Source: Cellulomonas sp. B6 (GTDB taxonomy: Bacteria; Actinomycetota; Actinomycetes; Actinomycetales; Cellulomonadaceae). From it: a DNA stretch of 33,025 bases. This document shows, piece after piece, positions 7,502 through 20,615 of the stretch. Location of the stretch: contig NZ_LNTD01000099.1 in NCBI RefSeq assembly GCF_001462455.1, positions 1 through 33,025 of the forward strand. Direction: 5' to 3'. A program made the position numbers and the translations under genes. How positions within the stretch are numbered: the stretch's first letter is position 1; every line of letters starts with the position of its first letter. Below the pieces are notes generated by a model. It made no database searches. It worked only from the letters and a program-made list of their open reading frames with translations, and had not been told where the DNA came from.

Positions 7502-10500
7502 ATGCACGCACCCGCCCAGCGGCGACGGCACCGGCACGCGATCGGAGGTGCGGCGGCCGCCACGGCCCTCGTCCTCACCGGTCTCGTGGCGCCACCCGGG
7601 GCCGCCGCCGACACCGGCACCGTCCCGTACACCGTGATGTTCAACAACTTCGAGAGCAGCGTCGGCAGCCGGGCACCCGCCTGGTCGGCGCTCGACGTCG
7701 CCGGCCCGTCGGGCACCCCGGCGGCCACCTCGTTCTCGACGACCGACGTCCGCACGCGCGTCAGCCACGCGCGCAGCCTCCAGGTCGCCGCGCGCGACCA
7801 CGTCGGCGACGGCGCCCAGATGCCGATCCCGGCGACCCTGCTCACGGCCGGGCAGACCTACACGATCTCGGTGTGGGTGCACGTCGCCGAGGGCTCGGCC
7901 CCCGTGACCGCGGGCACGCCGCTCACCGCGCGCGTCGCCGTCGGCGGCACCGCGCTGCCCGCCGCCGCGGGCACGGACCTCGTCCTCGAGCCCGGGGTCT
8001 GGAAGCGCGTCGCCGTCACCTACACGCACACCGCCGGGGCGACCCCGCTCACGGTCACGGTCGACAACACCACGGGCACGTTCTACCTCGACGACGCCAT
8101 GGTCTCGGGCGAGCGGGTCGGCGAGCCCGTCCCCGCCACCGGCACGCTCAAGAACACCCTGGGCTACCCCGTGGGTGTCGCCGTCGAGCGCCGCTCGACC
8201 CTCGTCGGCACCGAGGCCGAGCAGGTGCTGAGCACGCAGTTCGACCAGGTCACGCCCGAGAACGCCATGAAGCCGGAGTCCTGGTACGGCGCCGACGGCA
8301 AGTTCGCCGGCACCCCGGGCGCGGAGATGACGTCCAACGAGGGCGCGGACGCGCTCATGGACTGGGCCAAGCGCAACGACGGCCGCGTCTACGGGCACGT
8401 GCTCGTGTGGCACGGGCAGAACCCCGGCTGGTTCTTCCAGGACGAGAACGGTGCGCCCCTCGACGCGGCGGGGGCGAGCGAGCGCATGCGCACGCACATC
8501 TTCGACGTCGCGAAGTACCTGTCCGACCGCTACGGCGCGTTCGGCTCGCCCGGCAACCCGCTCGCGGCGTTCGACGTCGTCAACGAGGTCATCGCCGACA
8601 ACGCGGCGACCGCGTCGAACGGCATGCGCACCAGCACGTGGTTCAACACGCTCGGCGAGGAGTTCGTCGACCAGGCGTTCCGTGACGCAGACGAGGCGTT
8701 CAACGACGTCTACGCCCAGCCCGGCAGCGACCGCCCCGTCAAGCTCTTCATCAACGACTACGGCACCGAGGGCGGGGACGCCGCCGGGTCCAAGCTCAAC
8801 CGCTACTACGACCTCGTGCAGCGGCTCATCGCGCGCGACGTGCCGATCGACGGCGTCGGGCACCAGTACCACGTCAACCTCAACACCCCCACCGCGAACC
8901 TGCGCACGGGTCTCGAGAAGTTCACCGCCACCGGGCTGCAGCTCGCGGTCACCGAGTTCGACGTGACCACCGGGTACCCGCAGACGGAGCGCCTGGCCAT
9001 CCGGCAGGGCCAGTACTACAAGACCGCGTTCGACATCTTCAACGCGTACGACCGCACCCACCCCGACCGCCTGTTCTCGGTGACGGTGTGGGGCCTCAAC
9101 GACGCCGGGTCGTGGCTGTACTACGACGGCGCACCGCTGATGTTCGACGACTACCTCAACCCGAAGTGGTCGCTCGTCGGCGCCCTGGGCGGCGACGTGC
9201 CGGCCGAGCCGAAGGCGATGACGGTGTTCGGCGGCGACGTCGACCTCGACGCCCCGCGCGTCACGACCGACCCGCAGTGGTCGCTCGTGGCCCCGTCCGC
9301 CGTGGGCGACCACGCCCGCTTCACGCTGCGCTGGGCACCCGACGCCCTGACGGCGTACGTGGACGTCGACGACGCGACGGTCGACGCCACCGACGGGGTC
9401 ACGTTCCGCGTCGGCGCGCAGCGGTACGGCATCACCCGCGCGGGCGAGGGCGACCTGCCCGTCGTGGTCTCCGAGCGCGACGGCGGCTGGACCGCCGTCG
9501 TGCAGCTCCCGCTGACCGGTGCGACCGAGGGCGGCACCGTGCCGTTCGACGTGGCCGTGACGGACGGTGCCACGACCGCGGGGTGGAACGCCCCGGGGAT
9601 CCTCGGCGAGCTCACGCTGCGCGAGCCGCTGTCGCACGTCGACGTGCTCCAGGTCGACGCTCCCCCGGCGGTCGACGCCGAGGTCGACGACCTGTGGGCC
9701 GCGGCCCCCGTGGTCCGCACCGACAAGGTCACGCAGGGCACCGCGGCGGCGGCCTACGCCGACGTGCGCACGGTGTGGTCGGGCGACGGCTCGTCACTCT
9801 TCGTGCTGGCCGAGGTCACGGACCCGCAGGTCAGCCTGACGCCGAACAACGCGTGGGAGAAGGACTCGCTCGAGATCTTCGTCGACCCGGGCAACGCCAA
9901 GAACGGCGCGTACCGGGCCGGCGAGGACGTCCAGATCCGCATCGCGGCCGACAACGCGGTCTCGAGCGGTGGGGGCCGCGTCGTGGCGTCGGCCACCCGG
10001 CAGACCGCCACGGGCTACGTCGTCGAGGCCGAGATCAGCCTGCTCGACGCGGGTGGCCCCGGCACGCTGCACGGCCTGGACTTCCAGGTCAACGACGCGA
10101 CCGGCAACGCCCGCACCGGCGTCAAGGCGTGGGCCGACCCGACCGGACAGGGCTACCAGAACACGTCGCGCTGGGGTGTCGCACGGCTCGCCGAGCGCGG
10201 CACGCCGGCCCTGACGCTCGGCGCGGCCGAGGTCACGGCGGGCGGCGACGTCACGGTGACGGCGACCGGGTTCCCGGCGCGGGCCACGGTCGAGCTGCAG
10301 CTCGTCGCGGCGACGTCGGGTGCGGCCCGTGCCGCGGCCGACCCGGTCGCGCTCGGCACGGTCGAGGTCGCGGCCGACGGGGTCGCGCAGACCACGGTCA
10401 CCGTGCCCGCGTCGGTCGCCGCCGGTGACTACCGGATCGCGGCCGTCGGTGCCGACGAGACCCTCGCCACGGCGGACCTGCGGGTCGTCGCGGCGGCGGT

Positions 10501-10768
10501 CGAGCCGACGCCCGGGCCGACGCCCGGGCCGACGTCGCAGCCGACGCCGGGGGCCACCCCGACGCCCGGCGCCACCGCGACGCCGGGTGCCGACCCGACG
10601 CCGGGCGGCACGGGCGGCACCACGGGCTCCGGCACCACCGGCGCGTCCTCGGGGCGCCTGGCCACGACGGGCTCGGCCATCGCGCTGTGGTCGGTCCTGG
10701 CGGCGGCGCTCCTGACGGGCGGCGGCGTGCTGGTGCGCGCGCGGCGCGCGGCAGGTGCCGACGACTGA
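7502..10768 (+). CDS. Cell-wall-anchored multidomain endo-1,4-beta-xylanase (GH10) with carbohydrate-binding modules
   Basis: The product (1088 aa) is a secreted GH10 enzyme that cuts xylan backbones. Order: Sec signal peptide (1 to about 37; RRRHRH then a hydrophobic core and AAADTG); CBM4/9/22-like module (about 38-215); GH10 barrel (about 218-560) with acid/base Glu362 in FDVVNEV and nucleophile Glu485 in AVTEFDV; a diverged CBM9-like module (about 565-712); a clearer CBM9 module (about 714-898); an Ig-like stalk (about 898-1000); a Pro-Thr-Gly linker with PTPG repeats (about 1000-1050); then LATTG at 1053-1057, a membrane segment and RARRAAGADD. The last part is a sortase signal of the LAxTG type, so the enzyme is probably tied to the cell wall. 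It is monocistronic with its own operator-like site and a strong downstream hairpin. GH10 activity is near certain; module borders are approximate. Confidence 0.95.
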   Translation: MHAPAQRRRHRHAIGGAAAATALVLTGLVAPPGAAADTGTVPYTVMFNNFESSVGSRAPAWSALDVAGPSGTPAATSFSTTDVRTRVSHARSLQVAARDHVGDGAQMPIPATLLTAGQTYTISVWVHVAEGSAPVTAGTPLTARVAVGGTALPAAAGTDLVLEPGVWKRVAVTYTHTAGATPLTVTVDNTTGTFYLDDAMVSGERVGEPVPATGTLKNTLGYPVGVAVERRSTLVGTEAEQVLSTQFDQVTPENAMKPESWYGADGKFAGTPGAEMTSNEGADALMDWAKRNDGRVYGHVLVWHGQNPGWFFQDENGAPLDAAGASERMRTHIFDVAKYLSDRYGAFGSPGNPLAAFDVVNEVIADNAATASNGMRTSTWFNTLGEEFVDQAFRDADEAFNDVYAQPGSDRPVKLFINDYGTEGGDAAGSKLNRYYDLVQRLIARDVPIDGVGHQYHVNLNTPTANLRTGLEKFTATGLQLAVTEFDVTTGYPQTERLAIRQGQYYKTAFDIFNAYDRTHPDRLFSVTVWGLNDAGSWLYYDGAPLMFDDYLNPKWSLVGALGGDVPAEPKAMTVFGGDVDLDAPRVTTDPQWSLVAPSAVGDHARFTLRWAPDALTAYVDVDDATVDATDGVTFRVGAQRYGITRAGEGDLPVVVSERDGGWTAVVQLPLTGATEGGTVPFDVAVTDGATTAGWNAPGILGELTLREPLSHVDVLQVDAPPAVDAEVDDLWAAAPVVRTDKVTQGTAAAAYADVRTVWSGDGSSLFVLAEVTDPQVSLTPNNAWEKDSLEIFVDPGNAKNGAYRAGEDVQIRIAADNAVSSGGGRVVASATRQTATGYVVEAEISLLDAGGPGTLHGLDFQVNDATGNARTGVKAWADPTGQGYQNTSRWGVARLAERGTPALTLGAAEVTAGGDVTVTATGFPARATVELQLVAATSGAARAAADPVALGTVEVAADGVAQTTVTVPASVAAGDYRIAAVGADETLATADLRVVAAAVEPTPGPTPGPTSQPTPGATPTPGATATPGADPTPGGTGGTTGSGTTGASSGRLATTGSAIALWSVLAAALLTGGGVLVRARRAAGADD
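10502..10653 (+). repeat. Pro-Thr-Gly linker repeats in the xylanase
   Basis: Short in-frame repeats of CCGACGCCCGGG-like units encode PTPG, ATPG and similar blocks, followed by GGTGGTTGSGTTG. This is a flexible linker that lifts the catalytic part away from the wall anchor. Confidence 0.8.
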
Positions 10769-10788
10769 CGTCGCACCGCTCGACCGGC

Positions 10789-10819
10789 GGCCGGGTCGGA
10801 CCTCGTGTCCGGCCCGGCC
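10789..10819 (+). terminator. Strong hairpin after the xylanase gene
   Basis: GGCCGGGTCGGAC and GTCCGGCCCGGCC form a 13-bp stem with one G-T pair and a five-base loop, starting 20 bases after the stop. No T-tract follows. It lies between convergent genes and may end transcription from both sides. Confidence 0.75.
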
Positions 10820-10856
10820 GTCGCGCGTCAGGTCGAGGGCGGACGACCGCGGGGTC

Positions 10857-11279
10857 TCAGCCGACGCGCGAGGTCGCGGCCGTCACGAGCGCGAGCAGCG
10901 CCTCGGCGTAGGCGTCGGCGGGCTCCTCGGACGTGAACACCCGCTCGGGCTGGCCGCCGATCTCGACGAGCACCTGGTAGCGGCCGTCGGTCGAGCGCGC
11001 GAGGCTCCGGAACGTGCCGCCCAGCAGCTCGCGCAGCTGGTCCTCGCGCGGGAGCCACAGGGCGTCCTCCTGGCGCACCGAGTCCAGCGCCCACTCGGTC
11101 GTGCCGTTGAAACCGAGCACGGTGCCGGTCGGGTACTCGTGGGCCTCGACGACCATCTCCGAGATCGTGAAGACCTCCCCGCCCATGTCGGCGCCACGCA
11201 CCACGAAGCGGTCCCCGGCGCGCGGGTGCCACTGCAGGCCCGCGGCCTCGAGGGCCACGGCGTTGTCCGTCGAGATCAT
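10857..11279 (-). CDS. Conserved hypothetical protein of 140 residues, sometimes annotated CpaE-like
   Basis: I recognise a small actinobacterial family, known from starts like MISxxxAxxLxxAGLxWxPxxGDRFV and the motifs EVFTISEMVVE and GFNGTTEWALDSV, but not a function. Databases, as I recall, often label it pilus assembly protein CpaE. That label looks unsafe because there is no ATPase motif. The protein is soluble, rich in acidic residues, has no membrane segment or signal, and has an alpha-helical end. The internal ATG 11279 is chosen over the much longer open frame because homologs start MIS and GATACT ends six bases upstream, a leaderless pattern. It converges with the xylanase gene and has its own promoter. 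Confidence 0.8.
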   Translation of the reverse strand: MISTDNAVALEAAGLQWHPRAGDRFVVRGADMGGEVFTISEMVVEAHEYPTGTVLGFNGTTEWALDSVRQEDALWLPREDQLRELLGGTFRSLARSTDGRYQVLVEIGGQPERVFTSEEPADAYAEALLALVTAATSRVG

Positions 11280-11285
11280 GCGCCC

Positions 11286-11291
11286 AGTATC
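11286..11291 (-). promoter_or_regulatory. -10 element of the 140-residue protein gene
   Basis: On the minus strand GATACT ends six bases before ATG 11279. There is no ribosome site, so a leaderless mRNA is likely. Confidence 0.5.
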
Positions 11292-11312
11292 GACGCGTGC
11301 GGCGCGATCGGC

Positions 11313-11334
11313 CCGCCCGGTCGGCACCGGGCGG
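11313..11334 (-). terminator. Hairpin after the ligA-GNAT pair
   Basis: CCGCCCGGT and ACCGGGCGG form a perfect 9-bp stem with a four-base loop. It lies 113 bases beyond the GNAT stop and 34 bases before the next start. It is the best terminator candidate in this gap, which also holds shorter GC-rich inverted repeats. Confidence 0.45.
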
Positions 11335-11446
11335 TGCGCCGGGCACGACGCCGGGTCACCGAGCGCCTTCCGGCGGCACACCCTCCGCCGACGGGGACGG
11401 CGGGGCGCCGCCCGGCGGGCGGACCCCGGTCGTGACGGCCGGTCGC

Positions 11447-16717
<5,271 letters not shown>

Positions 16718-16721
<4 letters not shown>

Positions 16722-17371
16722 CCACCACCGTCCCGTCCCCCGCCACCACGAGCGCGCGCTCGTGGTGGCGGCGCAACCGGTGGGCGCTGGTCGCCCTGCC
16801 GCTCGCGCTGGCGCTCATGGCCGCCGCGTCGGCCGACCGCGTGCGCTCCCTGTGGTGGGAGCAGGGCCTGCACAGCCCGACCACGGCCGGCCAGGGCCAG
16901 GCCGTGACGTTCCACCAGGACGTGCGCGACGGGCTCGGCGGCACCCGCCCGGTCGACGTCGAGGTCCGGCTCGACGCCGTCGTCGACGCCGGCGCGCTGC
17001 CCGATGGCCTCGTGGTCCCCGCGGGCGCCCGCGCGGTCCAGGTCGAGATGACGCTGAGTGCCGACCCCGACGTCGTGCTGCGCGGCTGCTCGCTCGCGGT
17101 CCGGGACGCCGACGGCACGCGGTACGACTACGTGGCTGACGCGTGGGGGGCCACCCAGGCGGTCTCCCCGTGCGTGCCGGCCGACGCACCCGGCCCGGCC
17201 CCGTCGCTCGGCGACCTCGACGACGTGCTCACGCCGGACTCGACCCCGGAGCGCCCGGCCACGTGGACCGTCTCCCCGGTCGTGGTCCTGCCCGCGGACG
17301 TCCAGGTCAGCGACGTGGTCCTGTGGTGGCAGCTGCCCCAGCACGTCGTCCTGCCGACCGCGCGCGGGTGA
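16718..17371 (+). CDS. Single-pass membrane protein of unknown function, operon gene 3 of 3
   Basis: The product (217 aa) has WWRRNR before one membrane helix (about 22-38, WALVALPLALALMAAAS) and a larger outside domain. Inside it, ARAVQVEMTLSADPDVV (104-120) takes the place of the central strand pair of genes 1 and 2. Unlike them it has two outside cysteines, Cys124 and Cys152, which could form a disulfide. A Pro-rich loop (ADAPGPAPS) precedes a final strand region with VSDVVLWWQLP. GTG 16718 overlaps the gene 2 stop as GTGA. The LacI gene follows 52 bases later with its own ribosome site, so this is probably the last gene of the operon. Function unknown. Confidence 0.8.
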
Positions 17372-17395
17372 CGCGGGCGGACACCCCCTGCGTGA

Positions 17396-17417
17396 CAGGA
17401 TGGCGCCGACGAGGGAG
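17396..17417 (+). promoter_or_regulatory. -10 element and ribosome site of the LacI gene
   Basis: CAGGAT (17396-17401) lies in TGACAGGATG, nearly the same as TGGCAGGATG before the phosphotransferase gene at 31016. GAGGGAG at 17411-17417 is six bases before ATG 17424 and fixes that start over the in-frame ATG at 17400. Confidence 0.5.
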
Positions 17418-17423
17418 CGGACC

Positions 17424-18428
17424 ATGACGGACGAGGTGCGGCTGCGCGACGTGGCCGAGGCGGCGGGCGTGTCGATCGCGACCGCGTCGCGCGCGCTGAC
17501 CGGCCGCAACCGCGTCTCCGCGTCGACGACGGCGCACGTCACCGCCGTCGCGCGGCGCCTGGGCTACCAGGTGAACAGCGTCGGGCGCGCGCTGCGGGAG
17601 GGCTCGACGCGCACCGTGGGCATGACGGTCCCCGTCATCGGCAACCCGTACTTCGCGCAGCTCGTCGACGCGGTCGAAGGCGCGCTCGTCGAGCCCGGGC
17701 TCGAGCTGCTGATCGCGGACTCGCACGGCGACGTGGACCACGAGGCACGCCGGCTGCGGACGCTCGTCGGACGCCAGATCGACGGCCTCGTGGTGGTGCC
17801 GGCCGACGTCGAGCGCTCCGCCCCCGCGCTGCGCGCGGCACGCCGGCACGCGCCCGTGGTGCAGCTCGACCGTCGCGTCGAGGGCCTGACCACCGACTTC
17901 GTCGGGGTCGACAACGCGCTCGGCATGCGCGTCGTCGTCGACCACCTCGTGGACCGTGGCGCCCGCAGCGTCGTCCTCGTCGGCGCCGACGACGTGACGT
18001 CGGCCGGTGTCGAGCGCCGCGAGGGCTTCGAGGCGGCCGCCGCCCGCACGGGCCTCGAAGTGCACGCGCCCCTGCTCGACGACTTCAGCCTCGAAGCCGG
18101 GCAGCGCGCCGCCGAGGAGCTGGTCGCACGCGGCCCGCTGCCCGACGCGGTCGTCGCCGCCGACGACCTGCTCGCCGTCGGCGTGGTCACGACGCTGCGC
18201 CGCCTCGGCGTCGACGTGCCGGGGCGCGTGCTCGTGACGGGGTTCGACGGCACAGTGATCGCGGGCATCACCGAACCGGCGCTCACGACGGTCGTGCAGC
18301 CGTTCGCCGCACTGGCGCAGGAGGTCACCCGCACCCTGCTGGCGCGGATCGCGGACGGCTCGGCGCCGACCCGGCAGAGCCGGATCAGCCCCGAGCTGCT
18401 CGTCCGCGCGTCGACGACGCGCCCCTGA
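17424..18428 (+). CDS. LacI-family transcriptional regulator, likely of nucleoside/ribose use
   Basis: The product (334 aa) is a repressor with an N-terminal helix-turn-helix (RLRDVAEAAGVSIATASRAL) and hinge helix (about 47-62), then a periplasmic-binding-protein-like sensor (about 63-330; GMTVPVIGNPYFAQLVDAVE and the usual VTGFDG near the end). LacI proteins bind palindromes centred on CG and let go when the sugar or nucleoside binds. It converges with the ribokinase gene, with only five bases between stops. Its place beside a nucleoside transporter, ribokinase and nucleoside hydrolase suggests it controls them, as I recall for UriR in Corynebacterium glutamicum. The matching operator sites at 24540-24552 and 25552-25564 support this. 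The inducer is not known. Confidence 0.9.
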   Translation: MTDEVRLRDVAEAAGVSIATASRALTGRNRVSASTTAHVTAVARRLGYQVNSVGRALREGSTRTVGMTVPVIGNPYFAQLVDAVEGALVEPGLELLIADSHGDVDHEARRLRTLVGRQIDGLVVVPADVERSAPALRAARRHAPVVQLDRRVEGLTTDFVGVDNALGMRVVVDHLVDRGARSVVLVGADDVTSAGVERREGFEAAAARTGLEVHAPLLDDFSLEAGQRAAEELVARGPLPDAVVAADDLLAVGVVTTLRRLGVDVPGRVLVTGFDGTVIAGITEPALTTVVQPFAALAQEVTRTLLARIADGSAPTRQSRISPELLVRASTTRP

Positions 18429-18444
18429 GTGGCTCAGCGGCGCG
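18418..18444. terminator. Bidirectional hairpin holding both stop codons of lacI-like gene and rbsK
   Basis: CGCGCCCCTGAG and CTCAGCGGCGCG form a 12-bp stem with one mismatch and a TGG loop. The left arm contains the TGA of the LacI gene and the right arm the reverse complement of the rbsK stop. One element probably ends both convergent transcripts. Confidence 0.65.
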
Positions 18445-19321
18445 GGTACGACTCGACGGTCCCGTGCCGGGTCACCGCCTGCGACGCCGCGGCGACCGCG
18501 CTCTGCACCGCACCGCCCAGGTCGACGCCCACGGCGAGCCGGGACGCGAGCACCCCCACGAACGCGTCGCCCGCCCCGGTCGCGTCGACGGCGTCGACGA
18601 CGGGCGCGGCGACGTAGGCCGACGACGTGCACGTCGCCGCCACCGCGCCGCGCGCGCCGAGCGTCACGACGACCGCCTCCGCCAGCCGGCCCGCGGCGGC
18701 CGCGCACGCGAGCCGCCAGTCCTCGGGATCGGCGCCGTCGAGTCCGAGCGTGCGCGCCTCGTGCTCGTTGACGACCAGCGGGTCCGCCGTGCGCAGGGTC
18801 CGCGGTGCGACGTCGCGCGGTGGCGCCAGGTTGAGGACGAACCGCGCGCCCCGGTCCCGGCACACCTCGGCGAGGCGGTCGAGCACCTCGACGGGCACCT
18901 CGCCCTGCGACAGCACGGTCGTGCCGGGCCCGAGCCGGTCCGCGAGCGCGTCGACCGCCGCCGCGTCGAGCGCGTCGTTGGCGCCCGAGCTGACGGCGAT
19001 CATGTTCTCGCCCCGGGCGTCGACGAGGATCTGGGCGATCCCGGTCGGCACGCCGGGCACGGCCGCCACGTCCGTCACGTCGACGCCCCACCCGGCGAGC
19101 TCGGTCCGCACGGCGGCGCCGCCCGCGTCGTCGCCCGTGCGCGCTACGAGCTCGACCCGGGCGCCGTCGAGCGCCGCGGCGACGGCCTGGTTGGCGCCCT
19201 TGCCGCCGAGCCCCTGACGGTAGGACGACGCCAGGACCGTCTCCCCCGGCGCCGGGAACCGCTCGACCCCCGAGACGGCGTCGACGTTGACGGACCCGAC
19301 CACCAGCAGCGTGCGCTTCAT
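18434..19321 (-). CDS. rbsK: Ribokinase (PfkB family)
   Basis: The product (295 aa) phosphorylates ribose to ribose 5-phosphate with ATP. The PfkB signatures are clear: GSVNVD at 10-14 region, GGKGANQAVAAA at 39-50, and DATGAGDAFVG with catalytic Asp252. Length is typical. ATG 19321 overlaps the permease stop as ATGA, so it is the last gene of the nucleoside transporter operon. This linkage fits use of ribose set free from imported nucleosides by the hydrolase encoded at 24577-25509. Other PfkB sugar kinases share these motifs, so ribose specificity rests on context and overall similarity. Confidence 0.9.
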   Translation of the reverse strand: MKRTLLVVGSVNVDAVSGVERFPAPGETVLASSYRQGLGGKGANQAVAAALDGARVELVARTGDDAGGAAVRTELAGWGVDVTDVAAVPGVPTGIAQILVDARGENMIAVSSGANDALDAAAVDALADRLGPGTTVLSQGEVPVEVLDRLAEVCRDRGARFVLNLAPPRDVAPRTLRTADPLVVNEHEARTLGLDGADPEDWRLACAAAAGRLAEAVVVTLGARGAVAATCTSSAYVAAPVVDAVDATGAGDAFVGVLASRLAVGVDLGGAVQSAVAAASQAVTRHGTVESYPRR

Positions 19322-20610
19322 GACGCCCCCTCGTACGCGGTCCCGCTCGCGGCGGGCGCCCTGACCTTCCCGACCACCCCGGCGACCGCGAGCACGGTCA
19401 CGAGGTACGGCAGCATGAGCATGAGCTCGCTGGGCAGCGGCGACCCCACGATCCCCAGCACGTTCTGCAGGTTGCTGACGAACCCGAACAGCAGGGCCGC
19501 GGCCGCGGCGCGCAGCGGGTGCCAGCCGCCCAGGATGACGGCCGCGAGCGCGATGAACCCGGCGCCGGCCGTCATGTCCTTGCCGAACCCTCCCACGGAC
19601 CCGAGGGTGAAGTAGGCGCCCCCGAGCCCGGCGACCGCTCCGGCCAGCGCGACGACCCGCACGCGGGTGGCGCGCACGTCGATGCCGACGGTGTCCGCCG
19701 CCTCGGGGTGCTCGCCCACGGCGCGGATGCGCAGGCCCTGCCGCGTGCGGAACAGCACGACCCACACGACCGCGACGACGACGTACATCGCGTACACGAC
19801 CACGGTCTGGCGGAACAGCACGGGGCCGACGACGGGGAGGTCGCCCAGCACGGGCAGCGCGATCTGCGGGAGCCGCGCGGGCGCGTTGAGGCGGGCCGCG
19901 TCGGGTGCCAGGGCCGTGGAGTAGAAGAACCCGGTGAGTCCCGTGACGAGCACGTTGAGGACGATCCCGACGATGACCTGGTCGACCAGGTACCGGACGG
20001 AGAAGACCGCCAGGACGGTGGCCACGAGCGCGCCCGCGACGACCGCGGCGACGAGTCCCACGAGCGGCTGCCCGGTCACGGTCGCGACGACGGCGGACAC
20101 GCACGCACCCGCCAGCAGCTGGCCCTCGATCGCGACGTTGACGACGCCGACGCGCTCGGACAGCACGCCGCCCATGGCGCCGAACACGAGCGGGATGGAC
20201 AGCGCGAGCGCACCGCCGAGCAGCCCGACGACCGGGACGGTCGCGCCGGCGGCGGCCCACGTGAGCAGGGCCAGCACGAACGCGGTCCCGAACGCGGGCG
20301 CCAGGGCACGGGCCGGCGCGCGTCCGGCACGGACCCGCAGGGCCGCCGCGGTGCACAGCGCCGCCATGACGAGCGTGAGCGCGACGGTCGCGGCCTGCGC
20401 GGGCACGGTCGCCGTCGGCAGCGCGAGCACGTCGGTCGGCTTGGACAGCCGGAACGACGTCGTGCCCGTGCGCGGCCCGAGCGCCGCCGCGAGCGCGGCG
20501 GCGAGCGTGAGGACGGCCATCGTGACCGGCGTGCGCCACGACGCCGCGGCCGTCCCGGCGTGCCCGTCGCGCCGGGGCGCGAGGGACCGCAGGAGCTGGG
20601 TGGGGGTCAT
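19318..20610 (-). CDS. Nucleoside ABC transporter permease (BPD_transp_2), second
   Basis: The product (430 aa) is an integral membrane subunit of a BMP-type importer, like Bacillus subtilis NupQ/YufQ. It has about ten hydrophobic segments. SERVGVVNVAIEGQLLAGACV is the family signature, and RAVGEHPEAADTVGIDV is the cytoplasmic coupling loop that meets the ATPase. A long N-terminal region (about 1-120) with extra helices precedes the shared core. ATG 20610 follows the upstream permease stop by five bases, with a GGAG site that overlaps that stop. It overlaps rbsK by four bases. It pairs with the permease encoded at 20616-21830. Confidence 0.9.
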   Translation of the reverse strand: MTPTQLLRSLAPRRDGHAGTAAASWRTPVTMAVLTLAAALAAALGPRTGTTSFRLSKPTDVLALPTATVPAQAATVALTLVMAALCTAAALRVRAGRAPARALAPAFGTAFVLALLTWAAAGATVPVVGLLGGALALSIPLVFGAMGGVLSERVGVVNVAIEGQLLAGACVSAVVATVTGQPLVGLVAAVVAGALVATVLAVFSVRYLVDQVIVGIVLNVLVTGLTGFFYSTALAPDAARLNAPARLPQIALPVLGDLPVVGPVLFRQTVVVYAMYVVVAVVWVVLFRTRQGLRIRAVGEHPEAADTVGIDVRATRVRVVALAGAVAGLGGAYFTLGSVGGFGKDMTAGAGFIALAAVILGGWHPLRAAAAALLFGFVSNLQNVLGIVGSPLPSELMLMLPYLVTVLAVAGVVGKVRAPAASGTAYEGAS

Positions 20611-20615
20611 GGGTC

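Noticed and set aside
10502..10653. Short repeats considered as a CRISPR array
   Set aside because: The repeats are in frame, vary in length and encode a Pro-Thr linker; there are no spacers.
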